From Nannochloropsis oceanica (taxonomy: Eukaryota > Sar > Eustigmatophyceae > Eustigmatales > Monodopsidaceae), in contig CP038130.1 in the NCBI GenBank assembly GCA_004519485.1, positions 992,001-1,056,000 of the forward strand: a stretch of DNA of 64,000 bases. Direction: 5' to 3'. Below the pieces are notes generated by a model that searched no databases, had not been told where the DNA came from, and saw only the letters and a list, made by a program, of their open reading frames with translations. Position numbers and translations under genes: made by a program. Positions 11,585 through 22,476 of this stretch are shown here, in pieces; the first letter of the stretch is position 1; each line of letters starts with the position of its first letter.

Positions 11585-13363
11585 ATGGGGGAACGGGGCA
11601 TGCAGATTAAGGCGGACCTAAACAAGGAAGGTTGGGAATCGAGCGACTTCCCCTTGGTCTGTGAGACGTGTCTGGGGGACAACCCTTACGTGCGTATGAC
11701 CAAGGAAGCAGCCGGCAAGGCGTGCAAGATTTGTGACCGGCCCTTCACTATCTTTAGGTGGCGTCCCGGCGCCAAGGCCCGCTTTAAGAAGACCGAGGTG
11801 TGTCAGACGTGCGCAAAGATGAAGAACGTGTGCCAAACCTGCGTCCTGGATCTGACCTACGGCCTACCCGTGCAAGTCCGCGACGCCGTCTTGGCGGAAG
11901 CTGCGGCGTCGGGGGAGGGTGGCGCGGCGCCGTTGGCTTTGACCGTTCCACAGAGCGATACCAATAAGCAATGGTTTGCGGGACAGCATGATAGAATGGT
12001 GGCGGAGGGCCACGCGGATTCGTATGGCAAGGCGCAGATCAATGAGAAGCTGATGCGGTTGTCTCGGGCTCAGCCTTACTACAAGCGGAATCTGCCACAT
12101 AAGTGCACGTTTTATGCCAAGGGGGAGTGTACGCGTGGGGACCGATGTCCGTTTTTGTAAGTGGATGTATTGGGAGGTAAAAGGGGGAGAGTGCGATATT
12201 GTGCGTGATGGGCCGGAGCCTGGTGGAGAGGGATGGAGGATTATTTGTCGGTTTGTGCCTACCCCTCGCGCTCGTGTATATCCCCTTTCTTTTGTGCTTC
12301 TCAACATACCTGCACCTAAGACATGCAAGTTGGCCATGATTATAAATTTTTATCATTTGGCGCGGGGCCGGGGACTTCTTTCGGCTTGAGTCACAGCCTT
12401 GTCGCCGAGGCTGGCGATTCGCTGGGTGACCTTCTCCTTCGTGTGCCCGGCGCTCCGCATGGGGACTTTTGGTCCTCGCTGGGGAATGTTATGCGACCAT
12501 ACTCTCTGAGCCTTTTAGAGCATACTCTCGTTTCCTCTTCATGTATTCTTCGTTTCCTGGTGTGGCTCCTCATGAAATTCTCACCTCCCTTCCCCTTCCT
12601 TCCCTCCCCCTCCTTCCTTCCCTTTTCCCCAAATAGGCACGAAATGCCCACCTCTCGAAATGACCCCCTTGCCAACCAAAATATCAAAGACCGTTTCTAC
12701 GGGCAAGATGATCCAGTGGCTCAAAAGATGCTTGGCCGCGTGGCGGCAAAGGATGCGGAAGACCTCGCTCCTCTGATCCCTCCCTCCGACCCCAGCATTA
12801 TGACGCTCATGGTGGGAGGGATGGAGGGTGGGTCCATCACGGAGATGGAATTGCGGGATGCGTTCTATGCGTTTGGGGAGCTGGCGAGTGTGAGGTTGAT
12901 CCATGCTAAATTTATCGCGTTCGTGGAGTATACGACAAGGGAAGCAGCAGAAGCAGCAGCCAAGGCCCTCCACAACAACCTCACTTTGCAGGGACTCCGC
13001 CTTCGAGTCACCTGGGCGACGCGGCCCGCGGGTGGAGCGCTTGCCAACTCTAGCACCAGCAGCGGCAGTTTTGCCATGTTTGGTGGTGGTGGGGGTGGGG
13101 GTAGCGTTTCTGCTGCTGCTGCTGCTGGTGGTGGTGCCGGTGGTGGTGATGGTAGCATGCCTTCTCCTCCGAGCACCTTCCCCCCTCTCCCCCCTCCTCA
13201 ATATATGCCTGCCCTACCCCCTTCCAACTGGACACCAGGCACCATTCCTCCGCCCCCTCCCGGCGGTCCTCCTCTTATGCGCCATCCCCCTCAACAGTAC
13301 ATGCAGCAGGGAGGGGCCCTCTCCCTTCCTCCTCCTCAGCAGGTAGATTTGAAGTACAGATAG
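11585..13363 (+). CDS. RBM22: Pre-mRNA-splicing factor RBM22 / ECM2 (Slt11)
   Basis: Component of the activated spliceosome that contacts U6 snRNA and the catalytic core. Two exons (11585-12156 and 12637-13363) give 432 residues. The N-terminus starts WESSDFPLVCETCLGDNPY and continues with further CxxC pairs (CKICDRPF, CQTCAKMKNVCQTC), as in RBM22. A C3H1 zinc finger (CTFYAKGECTRGDRCPFLH) is split by the intron, and joining the exons supplies its final His. An RRM follows (about 244-318, LMVGGMEG to IAFVEYTT), then a Gly- and Pro-rich tail typical of the family. The intron has a purine-rich 5' part and a long pyrimidine tract before AAATAG. Confidence 0.93.
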
Positions 13364-13398
13364 GAGAGATCACATAGGAGAGATCACATAGGAGAGAG
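13361..13398 (+). repeat. 14-bp tandem repeat at the RBM22 stop codon
   Basis: The unit TAGGAGAGATCACA occurs twice, with a third partial copy. The first unit contains the TAG stop codon of RBM22. Confidence 0.85.
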
Positions 13399-14177
13399 GA
13401 GGGGAATATTTCCATGAGGATATGATGATTTACAACCAGCTACTCTGAATCGAGCTCTTAGTCGGCTTAACAACACCGTGTAGTCAATTCAAGATATTTC
13501 TAACTACTAGATGGGCTGATCCTCACACAGACACGCACTTTCCCACACTCGACTCCCTTTCCTCTCCACACCAGCTAGACTGAATCTTTCACTCACTCAC
13601 TCATTATTCACCTACTCACTCACTCCATCCCACAGCCCTACTACCCTTCCATGGACCCTCAGCGCATGGGAGCTCGGCCACCCCCCCCTCCCCCCACACC
13701 AGGCGCCCCCTCGCGACGATAATTAAGATCAAGGCAAGAACCAAAATATAACTCCGATGCCTGTTTTTGGCGATAGAAACAGCAGGGGAAAAGATGCAGT
13801 GTGTGTACATAGAATCGAAAATAAATAAAATCATGGCAAGTTTCAGGGTTGGCACACTTGCATGTGAGTAGATAGCCTTTGAGTTGGATGTGCCGAAGAC
13901 TAGGAAGGGAAAGCAGCTCGTACAGCGTTGGGGATGAAACCGAAAATGAAAGTATACAGATAAATACTGAAAATTTATGGGAGTCATCTTTCCCATTCAT
14001 TGTTTTTCTCTTCCAGAAGGTCGGTGGTCTCATGCAGCCAGAATTCGTTTCCTTTCTTCCTATTGTTGCAATTAGTGCTGAAGTACTTTTCTAGTTATCT
14101 TCTCCCTATCCCAACCTCACATCCGTATGTACAACACCTGTCTCCCAACCTTTTAATACTACAAAGCATCCGTTCGA
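13364..14177. other. Convergent intergenic spacer
   Basis: Lies between the 3' ends of RBM22 (+) and the Cys-rich membrane protein (-). Short open frames occur on both strands without recognisable content. Contains CACTCACT-like simple sequence near 13590-13625. No gene is supported. Confidence 0.5.
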
Positions 14178-15434
14178 TTAAATACTGTCGATGGGTGAGG
14201 CCACGGGCGACCCCAGGGGCGTCGACAGATTTGACTTCATCGCCTCAGCGGCCTTGTCCGCCTCGGCCTGCTTGCGAAGATTCCCGCGCCTCGTTACCAC
14301 GGTCACCACCAGCAAAAGCATGCACATGAAAGCAATCCCCCCGCCCAATGCATACACCCCCACCAAATCAAAGCTTGAACGGGCAAAACTGGCTAGGCTG
14401 GGGAAAGGTAGCTCCACGCCTGGTCCATCTGTGTACCCCAATTTGCATTGACCCGCGGCATACACGGGAGTATTCGCACATTCAGCCTGAAAATCGACGT
14501 TCGGGCAAAACTTGATTAAATTTGTCAACTGCATAGGTGCACTGTCATTCACACTTATGGAGTCGTTGGCCAAAGCACATTTCAGTCCGTATTGCAGCAC
14601 TGTGCCCGCGCAGCATCCTGTGGCCTCGATCTTGTCGCACACGTCGGGGGTCAACTTCTCCAAAGCCCCAAACATGCTCGTAAAACAATAATCTTGCTCC
14701 ACCGCCGGCGCTGCATTGTCAACCAATTGCAATGCCTGGGCATCCTTCGAGACTGCCGGGACAGCTTTGGCAGCAATAGGCTTCACAGGAGGGGGTTTGA
14801 GACACATGACCTCCAGCGAAATCTTGTACCCGAAGGTCCCCATCTCCGTCTGCTGTACGCCGACCTGATCCGAAGGCCTACAACTGCCATCCACACACTC
14901 ATCGTCGCAGGCGCATGGATGATTGGAGGAGCATTTGGGACGGCAGACACCCTTGACGCAGACTGTATCCTCAGGGCATTGGTCGCACATGGTCTTGATG
15001 AGCCCATCGGGTGCACATCCCGCCTTGGCCATATTGTCCAAAGCATCTACCATGACTGAATAGCACTTGTTGGAGCATAAGCTGTCCAACTTAGGCTTGG
15101 AAAAATCGTACACACGCTTGCACTCGGATGTAGTGCCGGTCAGTGACTGTAAGTCCCTTGCCAAAGTCGCGCACTCGGTCAACAAACCTCCCAAGGCCAG
15201 CGTCAGGTACGTATCGCAGTATTCCTGGGATTCAGATACTGCAAGAGTGTGAAGGACTCCTCTGGAATCTTCTCCAGCAGGGGTCGGAGATGCCAAGGTG
15301 GCTTCTATCAATTGTCCCAGCTGGGCCAAGGTCTCCACAGGAACGCCTCCCGCGGCGGGGAGGGGGGTGGCCTGGGACGTGATGGTAGCATGGAGCAGGC
15401 TGCCGGCCAGGCACATAAGTATGTGTCGTGTCAT
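14178..15434 (-). CDS. Cys-rich type I membrane protein, function unknown
   Basis: Single-exon protein of 418 residues that I do not recognise. It starts with a probable signal peptide, then has a long lumenal or extracellular part with many cysteines. These include a compact knot-like cluster around residues 150-190 (MCDQCPEDTVCVKGVCRPKC, then CACDDECVDGSC) resembling EB/EGF-like disulfide modules. One transmembrane segment lies near residues 360-390 (GGGIAFMCMLLLVVTVV), followed by a short basic then Ser/Pro-rich cytosolic tail. Spaced cysteines in the flanking regions suggest two related helical Cys domains around the central cluster (inference). It may be a receptor or an adhesion protein. 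Confidence 0.72.
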   Translation of the reverse strand: MTRHILMCLAGSLLHATITSQATPLPAAGGVPVETLAQLGQLIEATLASPTPAGEDSRGVLHTLAVSESQEYCDTYLTLALGGLLTECATLARDLQSLTGTTSECKRVYDFSKPKLDSLCSNKCYSVMVDALDNMAKAGCAPDGLIKTMCDQCPEDTVCVKGVCRPKCSSNHPCACDDECVDGSCRPSDQVGVQQTEMGTFGYKISLEVMCLKPPPVKPIAAKAVPAVSKDAQALQLVDNAAPAVEQDYCFTSMFGALEKLTPDVCDKIEATGCCAGTVLQYGLKCALANDSISVNDSAPMQLTNLIKFCPNVDFQAECANTPVYAAGQCKLGYTDGPGVELPFPSLASFARSSFDLVGVYALGGGIAFMCMLLLVVTVVTRRGNLRKQAEADKAAEAMKSNLSTPLGSPVASPIDSI

Positions 15435-16019
15435 GATTGCCTGTGCGTGTGTGTTGATGTGGAAGGTTTAACGGGGTGCAGGAAAGACAAGACAGACAGA
15501 AATGACCCCGCACCCCCCCCCCCCACGTCCCTGGGAGTTGCAGAGCAGGGAACACGTCTTTTTTTAAAGGCATTTTACGAGATGGAAAAAATGGGACGGA
15601 CAATTGATAAAAAAAAGGTAAGAATAGATTCACTCCATAAAGTTTGGCAGCGTAATTGTGTAAGTAGTGGGGGCTGTTGGATTTAGAACGACAAGCAGGG
15701 AGAGCTGGAGAGATGAGGACGATAATACGATGGGCCAAAGCAAGAGGGACGTTTAACTACGCAATAAAGTAATAAAATGTCGAACATGAAAAAGGAAGAG
15801 GCTCCCTGTCTGTATGAAATCTATTCATCAATGTCATGTTGTCAATCTACTTGTCTTAAAATAAAGTCATGCTTTTAGTTTGGGCACGGACAAGGTGGAC
15901 CATGCTCTGTGGCCCATTTTGCCCTCTCCTCTTGGCGCGAATGACCCTCATCAGACACCTTTGACGAGGGGGATTATTATGCATCACTTACCCACAGCCA
16001 CCCATGAACAGATGGAACC
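15435..16019. promoter_or_regulatory. Divergent promoter region
   Basis: A 585-bp spacer between head-to-head genes. It has an A-rich stretch around 15580-15620 and no recognisable gene. Confidence 0.4.
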
Positions 16020-17252
16020 ATGAATGACACGCAGACCCGGCGATGGAGGCCCGAGGATTTGGAGTCGGAGGGGGAAGAAGGAGAGGATGCCGCTGTCTAC
16101 GAAGAGGAAGAGGAGGAGGGGGAGGAGGAGGAGGGGGAGGAGGAGGAGGGGGAGGGGGAGGGCACGCCGACGCATCAGCCCCAGTATTATCACGCAGCAT
16201 TTGGAGAGCCAGGGCACTACGGACCCGCAACACGACATCCACCGCAGCCACCGCCGCCGGCTGTGCCACGGCTTCCTTGCCCGCCCTATGTCATGGCGGG
16301 CTTCGTGCGGGGCAAGGCCCGGTATGCCGATGAGCAAGTTGACGAGGAGAGGCAAGCCGATCAACCTTCCAACCGCACAAGCACTTCTGCTACAACACCC
16401 AACGACGAGTGTCCCTCCGCCTTGTATGCCGCACTGACAGCACGCCCTGCAGAAGGACCAGAAGTGATGGTCCTGGAGAATGACGAGGTTGAGATTCTTC
16501 CCACGCGAAAGCGGCGACGTTGTGCACAAGGTGCAGACCCCCCAACTCATGCTGCCGATGTCACTATTCTCTTTAACAGCGACGAGGACGATGGTGATGG
16601 TGGTGATCTGACAGCCTCTGCACCAGCCCAAGCCGCCGCAACAGCTGTTAGCAATACCAACGCTGACGTTGTCGTTCTCCTCGACGACGACGACCAGTCG
16701 ATCCCCGTGTTCGACTGCGTCATTTGTCAGGAACGCATCACATCTACGGACCAGGCCACGCATGAACGAAGTACCCTGCACACATTCAATGCACAAAAAT
16801 CCGCGTCCATTCGTCGCATCGTGCTCCCCGAAAGCAACCGTGGCGTCCAGCTGCTCGCCCGCCTCGGGTGGAAGGATGACCAAGGCCTCGGTAAAAACGG
16901 CCAGGGACGAATGCAACCCACAAAGTCCATCTTGAAGCTCGATCGGACGGGCTTGGGGCACACGCAGCAGCTCCCGGCGCGGGTGACTCATTTCCCTTCC
17001 CACAGTGCCGAGCAGGCGGCAAGGGCAGTGGATGGCAAAAGCGAGGCTCAGCGCAAAGTGGAGGAGATCGAGCTTTGGGCGCGAGATGGACGAGCGATGG
17101 CACAAGGAAGGGCAGGAAAACAGGGAGAACGGGGGCGAAGCGTTACGTTTGGGGAGGTTGGGCGATGTGAGACGGCAAGGGAGAGGGAGCGACGGTTGAA
17201 GAAGGAGAAGGAAACGAGGGCTCGGATTATCGCGGACTTGAACGGGGAGTGA
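16020..17252 (+). CDS. G-patch domain protein (GPANK1-like)
   Basis: Single-exon protein of 410 residues. A Glu/Gly-rich N-terminus (GAG/GGA repeat at about 16107-16163) leads into a disordered acidic region. A C2H2-like finger (about 240-262: FDCVICQE, then THERSTLH) follows, and next to it a G-patch (about 275-320: LLARLGWKDDQGLGKNGQGR, then DRTGLGH). G-patch proteins commonly activate DEAH-box RNA helicases in splicing or ribosome biogenesis. The finger plus G-patch order matches the C-terminal half of animal GPANK1, but the ankyrin repeats are absent. The C-terminus is a basic coiled coil (RERERRLKKEKETRARI). Confidence 0.8.
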   Translation: MNDTQTRRWRPEDLESEGEEGEDAAVYEEEEEEGEEEEGEEEEGEGEGTPTHQPQYYHAAFGEPGHYGPATRHPPQPPPPAVPRLPCPPYVMAGFVRGKARYADEQVDEERQADQPSNRTSTSATTPNDECPSALYAALTARPAEGPEVMVLENDEVEILPTRKRRRCAQGADPPTHAADVTILFNSDEDDGDGGDLTASAPAQAAATAVSNTNADVVVLLDDDDQSIPVFDCVICQERITSTDQATHERSTLHTFNAQKSASIRRIVLPESNRGVQLLARLGWKDDQGLGKNGQGRMQPTKSILKLDRTGLGHTQQLPARVTHFPSHSAEQAARAVDGKSEAQRKVEEIELWARDGRAMAQGRAGKQGERGRSVTFGEVGRCETARERERRLKKEKETRARIIADLNGE

Positions 17253-17514
17253 AGGGTAGGAGAGAAAGTGAATGCATGACATACAGAAGAATGTACAGCA
17301 ATTGGAAGAAAGAGAGAAAGATGGCAATTGCACAAGCTTCACAGCAAGCTTAGCCCTCGTGGCTTACCGGTGAGCATTGTTCGGTATTATCTCATTCTCT
17401 GCTTTTCCTCATTTCTCTTTTATGCAGAGCTTTGCCGGAATGCATTCATAAGTTAAGCTTCCCCCATGTCCTTATTCTATTCATCCATTCCACCCTTCCT
17501 CCTCCTCCTTCTCC

Positions 17515-18654
17515 TTATGTCTTCCGCGGCCGGGACCTAATTACTTCCACTTCAAACTGCAGAAACTCGTTCTGGTGGTTCAACAATTTCCTCTTCCCTC
17601 CAAACGTTTGCGGTTCCGGAAAACCCCCTGAGGTCTTCCACCCCAGCTCGGGCGGAACAGAAATCTTGCGTTTCCCCCCCACACGCATGCCTTCCATACC
17701 GATCTCTGCCCCCTTGGGGATGGAATTGGGACGGCCGAACGTGAAGTCATACGTATCTGAGGAATGAGCGGAGGGAGGTAGGAAGGAAGGGAGGGAGGGA
17801 GCGGAGAAGGGAATGAGATGAAGACTTGTGAGTGCATGTAGGAAATGACTGCCGCGCTATTGTTGTTGCCTTTCGCAGCATTTCATCCTACGCTTGCTAT
17901 CTCACGAGCCCATACGACCCCCGTCCCCCCCGTCCCCTGGCCCCCTCCCTCACCTCCCACATCATCCTGGAATTCTCGCCCATAGCCCGTGGAAAACATG
18001 TAGTCCCCATTACCCTTGTAGACCTGGTAGCGAATCTTGACGAGGTCGCCTTTTTCAAAGGTAGGCCCTTTGCCGACAAGCTCTTCGCGGTACTTTACGT
18101 TGTCTCGTACCTTTGTTGAGTGTGTTGTTGGGCGAGGAAACGCATGATGAGTAGACAGAGACATCAGAACAACAACAATACCATGCTATGCTGTCATTTG
18201 AGCAATAGTTACGCCAAACACTCCACATGCCCACCTCCCCTCCCCTACCACGCACCTTGATGAGCGGTCCCTTTGCCTTCTCTATCTCGATCATCTTCTT
18301 CTCGCCCAGCTCTCGCGCCTCCTCCAAGTTGATAATCTTCTTAGCTCCCACCAGCTGTGGCAATCCCGCTGCAGCCACTCCCCAGCCACCAGCCACCAGC
18401 CCTGCCTTTTTGACGGCCTCCCGCAGCAGCGCCTTCCGATCGACCTCCCCTCCCTCTCGTGTGGCGGACCGGCCTTGTCCACAAACGCGAGCTAGCGATC
18501 CCGTTCTCTGGCTTACTGGTAGGACAACAAAACTATCCACGGTCATTGCCAACGCAAGCAGGTTATGTAGAACCAGTAGAGGCGCCAAAAGCAGTGCCGA
18601 GGAGACTCGCCTTGACCCGCGGTTGCTGATGCCAGCGCATGATGATAGCTTCAT
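17515..18654 (-). CDS. FKBP-type peptidyl-prolyl isomerase, probably thylakoid lumen
   Basis: Cis-trans prolyl isomerase. Three exons (18654-18256, 18110-17954, 17756-17515) join in phase to give 265 residues. The N-terminus has an ER-type signal peptide, then a Ser/Arg-rich transit-like stretch, then a second hydrophobic segment (KKAGLVAGGWGVAAAGLPQL) resembling a lumenal targeting signal. The C-terminal half is FKBP (KGDLVKIRYQVYK, then IPKGAEIGMEGMRVGGKRK, then VPPELGW). Some drug-pocket residues diverge, as in many lumenal FKBPs, so catalysis is uncertain. The lumen location is inferred from the leader. Introns show GGGAGG near the donor and CCTCCC near the acceptor. Confidence 0.85.
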
Positions 18655-18875
18655 GTTGACAAGATGTGGTCTCTATCCCCAAACCTGCCGCTGTTTGTGC
18701 AGGCAGCCCATATGTACAGATAGGATAGAGAAATGTATTGAGCGTTTGTAAATGCGGTGGCATGTTTGATTGGTGTGCATGTTCTACTATAACTCTCGTC
18801 CTCGCCCTCCTTCCCTCTTCAACAGGCACTGCCTAACAGCTTTGCCGCCTTCAGGTCGAGAGCGTTGTCATCAAC

Positions 18876-20696
18876 ATGACAGCGGCGTCCACAGCACCAT
18901 ATCCACTACAAGCAGTGCCTGCATTCATCATGGACGATGCTGCATTTGAGGCTTTTGCATCATGCCGATTTCAAGAGGCGGCTCGATTGGCAGCAGAAGA
19001 ACTGGCCAAGGCGAAAGAGCCTCATCAGGACGACAGCCAAGCAGACATGCTCAAGCGTCCGACTCAAGGCGTGCCCCTGCCATGCTCATTGTTGGATGGA
19101 TTTTTAGAGAAGGAGGGAGGCAAGACATGCATCCTCGTTGAGCTACATGAGCACTGTGCGAGGTAGGGTGCAAATCGGCAGGGTTCCAAAATATGAGCTA
19201 AATCCCCTCTCCTTCATAACTACCCTTCCCTCACCCCTACTCCTGTCCAGGACATAACAAATAGCTTGTTCGCCATCTCATGCATATTTCCCCTCTTTGT
19301 CCTTAACATCCTTTTTCTGGTCAGGTCGGACAAGCTCGCCGCCATCCTTGTGCAGTGTGCCTACGAACTCAAGCACGAAGCCGAGGAAAGCCTCTTTGTC
19401 CAGCATTATGCCGCCCAGGGTAGCATCCCCTTTCCCGTGGCATTGATATGGTACGTTAGACAGCATGTCTTGTTGAAGCGGAGATTTCGGGTCATTGACA
19501 TTATCCTCCTCCTCCTCACAGGCTTCAAGTCTGCCTCGCCAAGGGCGAGACGCACTGTAGCACTGTTCGGCGAGTGTTAATGCAGCTTTTGGTGGCCTTG
19601 GAGAAGAAAGATGAAGAGCTGCTGCAGTTGTCAGATCTAAGTAATTTGGAAAAAGAAGAATCGCAGTCCTCGGCGCACCAACTGGGGGGGGGAGGAGTAA
19701 GAGATGAAATGGAGGAGGAAAGGGTAGTAGGAGAAGCTGTAGGAGCAGCAGCAGTAGTAGCAGCAGTTGTCGGCGAGATAGGCAAGGGAAAGGAAAAGTG
19801 CGAAGGGGATAGGGTTCAACGAAGAAAATCTCTAAGGGTAATGTACGGTCAAGCCATGGAGCTGCTGGTGCTGAAGGTGATGCTGGCCCTGGGCGAGGGG
19901 GAGGCGGGGTTGGAGAGGGTGCAGGTAGACAAGCTCCTGGAGGACCCGGTCCGGCAGGTAAGTTTTAATTTCCAAGGAAGAAGATGCCTCCGTGTTAATA
20001 AAGTGCAGTGTTTGTCTAGCTGAATGCTAACCATCGTCTTGTTATCCCCCTCTTTCTTACCTTCCCACAAATAAACAGACACTTATTGGTTCCTGCAGGG
20101 CCGCTGTGAAGCGGCAACGGGAAACCACGCCTCCAAGTGGCCGGCGAAGCAGCAATGGAAAAAGAGAAGCGCGGCAAGGCTCACGAGCACAGCCCAAGCC
20201 GAAAAAAGAAACATCAAAGTCTTCTTCTTCCTCTTCTTCGGCGGCACGAAGCACCGTCCTATCGTCCCCGTCGCCACCGTCCTCTCAAGCGCTCAGCAGC
20301 CATGTCTCGTCTCCACGCGTCCTCGCTTCATCCTTATCAAATAGTCTCTCAGAATTCATCAGGAACTTTGTGTGGGGCGGTCAATCCCAACAAACCATCG
20401 CCTTGTCGCCCTCTCCTTCTGTCTCCTCTAGAACGGCCAGTCCGTCCTCCTCCACCTCTTCCTCCTCTTTATTGTCAACCTCTTCATCGCCTCGAACCCT
20501 CCGTCAGCAATTGCTGAACTCCACCCCGCATCATATTCTCTGGAGCTTCCTGGGGTTCGTGGCCCTGGCCCTCGGTTTTCATTTAAGAAGAGGCTTGAGC
20601 ATGGGTAGTCGCACTCTAGCACAACATGCGGCTCGCTTGCTGCATCGGATCGTTCAAGTGGTGTTGCTGGAGGGAGAAAAGACAGGGGGACGGTAA
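18876..20696 (+). CDS. Tail-anchored protein, tentative PEX26/APEM9-like
   Basis: Four exons (18876-19162, 19325-19450, 19522-19957, 20079-20696) join in phase to give 488 residues. I do not recognise it with certainty. The N-terminal half is alpha-helical with TPR-like character (FQEAARLAAEELAK, LAAILVQCAYELKHEAEES, LQVCLAKGETHCSTVRRVLM). A long Ser-rich linker leads to one C-terminal transmembrane helix (HHILWSFLGFVALALGFHL) and a short basic tail. A helical N-domain plus a C-terminal anchor is the layout of PEX26/Pex15/APEM9, which tether the Pex1-Pex6 ATPase to peroxisomes. That assignment rests on architecture only, and other tail-anchored helical proteins remain possible. Confidence 0.65.
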
Positions 20697-21110
20697 AAAG
20701 ATGAAAGGAATGAGGATCATTACGGTTTTGAAACATGGTATTCCTTCGTCAATGAACAAAGAAAAAAATCACTGGCAAAGGAAAAAGTCGGATGTTGTGA
20801 GAAAGAGTGCAGATGATGACGACAGCTGTCACGATTGCAACCAACCCCTTCAGGATGACCACGTCGGCCAACCTTCCTTCGCAACCCCACTCCCACACGG
20901 AGAACTCATGCCGCGTTCTTTGTTGCCTTGACTTTTCCTGGTGGTACTAGGCGTCCAACGTGCTCCTCGCTGTGCACTGCTGGCTATGCCATGTGACTTA
21001 TTTTTGTTCACTTGTACACTCTCGTCAGATCGAGTCGGAACAATCGCTTCCATCCCAAGTATTCATCTCATCGTGCCCGTCCACATACGATACAGCCCCA
21101 TACAGCCACC
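20697..21110. other. Intergenic spacer upstream of the GNAT gene
   Basis: Follows the stop codon of the tail-anchored gene and should contain its 3' end plus the promoter of the acetyltransferase. No gene is seen. Confidence 0.45.
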
Positions 21111-22031
21111 ATGCGTCAAACATGCACAATAGCGCTGCTCCTGGTGGTGGCCACGACCCTGCTGGCTGTATCTGCATTCGTCCCCGCACTGTCAAAGTCC
21201 ACCACTACCACACGCCTCAGTTCCTGCAGCAGACCTCTGAGCAGCAGACCTCTGAGCAGCAGCAGCAGATCACGCACCAACACCGCCCTGCAAAGTATCA
21301 GCCTGGACTCGTTCTTCGGGAGGCGCACACAAAATTCCGCCGGTAGCAGCGGCGACATGACCAGCGCGACCGCGCCCATCACCATCATGGAAGTCCAACG
21401 GCAAGACCTGCGGATTATTGCATCTGTGTGTATTGAAAGTTTTTTTGGGACGGCCGATAGGCTCAACCCCATCCGTTCCATGCAACTAGCCACGTTATTG
21501 GACGAGCAATTAACTGACTTGCGCTCCCGCTTTGGTGGGCGTGCGGTGGGGGGCTCCGTTTTTTTGCAAGCCGTGGATGCGGACGGACAGATTCAAGGAG
21601 TGGTGGAAATTGGGGTGACTCAATCGATGAAGTGGGGCTTTGAACAGTACGGGGTGCCTGTGCGTGATGAGCGACCTTATCTCGCTAATCTATCAGTGCG
21701 GCCTGGGGCGCGAAGGCAAGGGATAGGTCGCGCCTTGGTGCAAGCATGTGAGGAGATTGTCCAGAATTCATGGGGCTTCGACGAGTTAATTTTGCAAGTA
21801 GAAGACACGAACCAACAAGCCCGCAAGCTTTATCGTGATCTTGGCTACGTTGATTTGTACACGGATGCAACTGGCCGTAAGTACGAGTTGAGTGGAATGA
21901 GCATAAAGAATGTGCGAATCAATAAAGTCACGTTAAGAAAGCCCTTAACGCCCTCTACGTCTGCGGTCAAGAACCCGTTGAACAGCCTAGCAGCGATGTG
22001 GGCACAATTGTCCTTGTCGACGCAAGGGTAG
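21111..22031 (+). CDS. GNAT-family N-acetyltransferase, plastid-targeted
   Basis: Acetyl-CoA-dependent N-acetyltransferase of 306 residues in one exon. The ATG at 21111 begins a signal peptide (IALLLVVATTLLAVSA) that ends at SAFVP, the Phe-containing cleavage motif of ochrophyte plastid pre-sequences. A Ser/Arg-rich transit stretch follows, including a short tandem repeat (SRPLSSRPLSS). The GNAT core has the acetyl-CoA loop VRPGARRQGIGRALV (about residues 201-215) preceded by ANLSV, and ends with the beta-strand and helix region ARKLYRDLGYVDLY. The plastid location suggests protein N-terminal or lysine acetylation, but the substrate cannot be told. The Met at 21111 is preferred to an upstream in-frame Met at 21012. 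Confidence 0.88.
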   Translation: MRQTCTIALLLVVATTLLAVSAFVPALSKSTTTTRLSSCSRPLSSRPLSSSSRSRTNTALQSISLDSFFGRRTQNSAGSSGDMTSATAPITIMEVQRQDLRIIASVCIESFFGTADRLNPIRSMQLATLLDEQLTDLRSRFGGRAVGGSVFLQAVDADGQIQGVVEIGVTQSMKWGFEQYGVPVRDERPYLANLSVRPGARRQGIGRALVQACEEIVQNSWGFDELILQVEDTNQQARKLYRDLGYVDLYTDATGRKYELSGMSIKNVRINKVTLRKPLTPSTSAVKNPLNSLAAMWAQLSLSTQG

Positions 22032-22476
22032 GCGACGAGACAAGGGAAGGAAGGAGGGAAGAAATGAGGGATAGAAGGATGGATAGACGTGTACATACAA
22101 TAGAAAGAAGCGATGGCAAGTATGTGTAAGAGTAAGGTTCAAGGCGATGGAATCAAATCGAATCGGAGAGGAGAGCTTTTCGTATGGCATGCTCAACTCA
22201 TAATTATTAGATAGAGGGAAGAGATAGGCGGCAGGCGTTTTGTAAAAGACTTTAAAGAAGGGAAACGAAAGCAGCATGAGAAAGATAGCGACAAAAAATC
22301 ACGTCTACAACATGCCTGTCCTCCATCCATTTTCTCATTTTCATCCTTATTCGAATCTCGCTTCTCTTATACGAATTACATGTCGTTTTATTTTCCTCCA
22401 ATCCGCCGTCATCCAAACACGCCCCACTCATGTCCCCACTTTGTACAATCTACCTTTCCTTCCTCCTCTCTCCACC
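22032..22476. other. Convergent intergenic spacer
   Basis: Shared 3' region of the GNAT gene (+) and CSL4 (-). It contains GGAAGGAAGGAGGG-type simple sequence and no gene. Confidence 0.5.

Noticed and set aside
16043-16333. Gly-rich and Arg-rich frames overlapping the G-patch gene
   Set aside because: Shadow frames of the GGA/GAG repeat; the G-patch frame alone has conserved domains.
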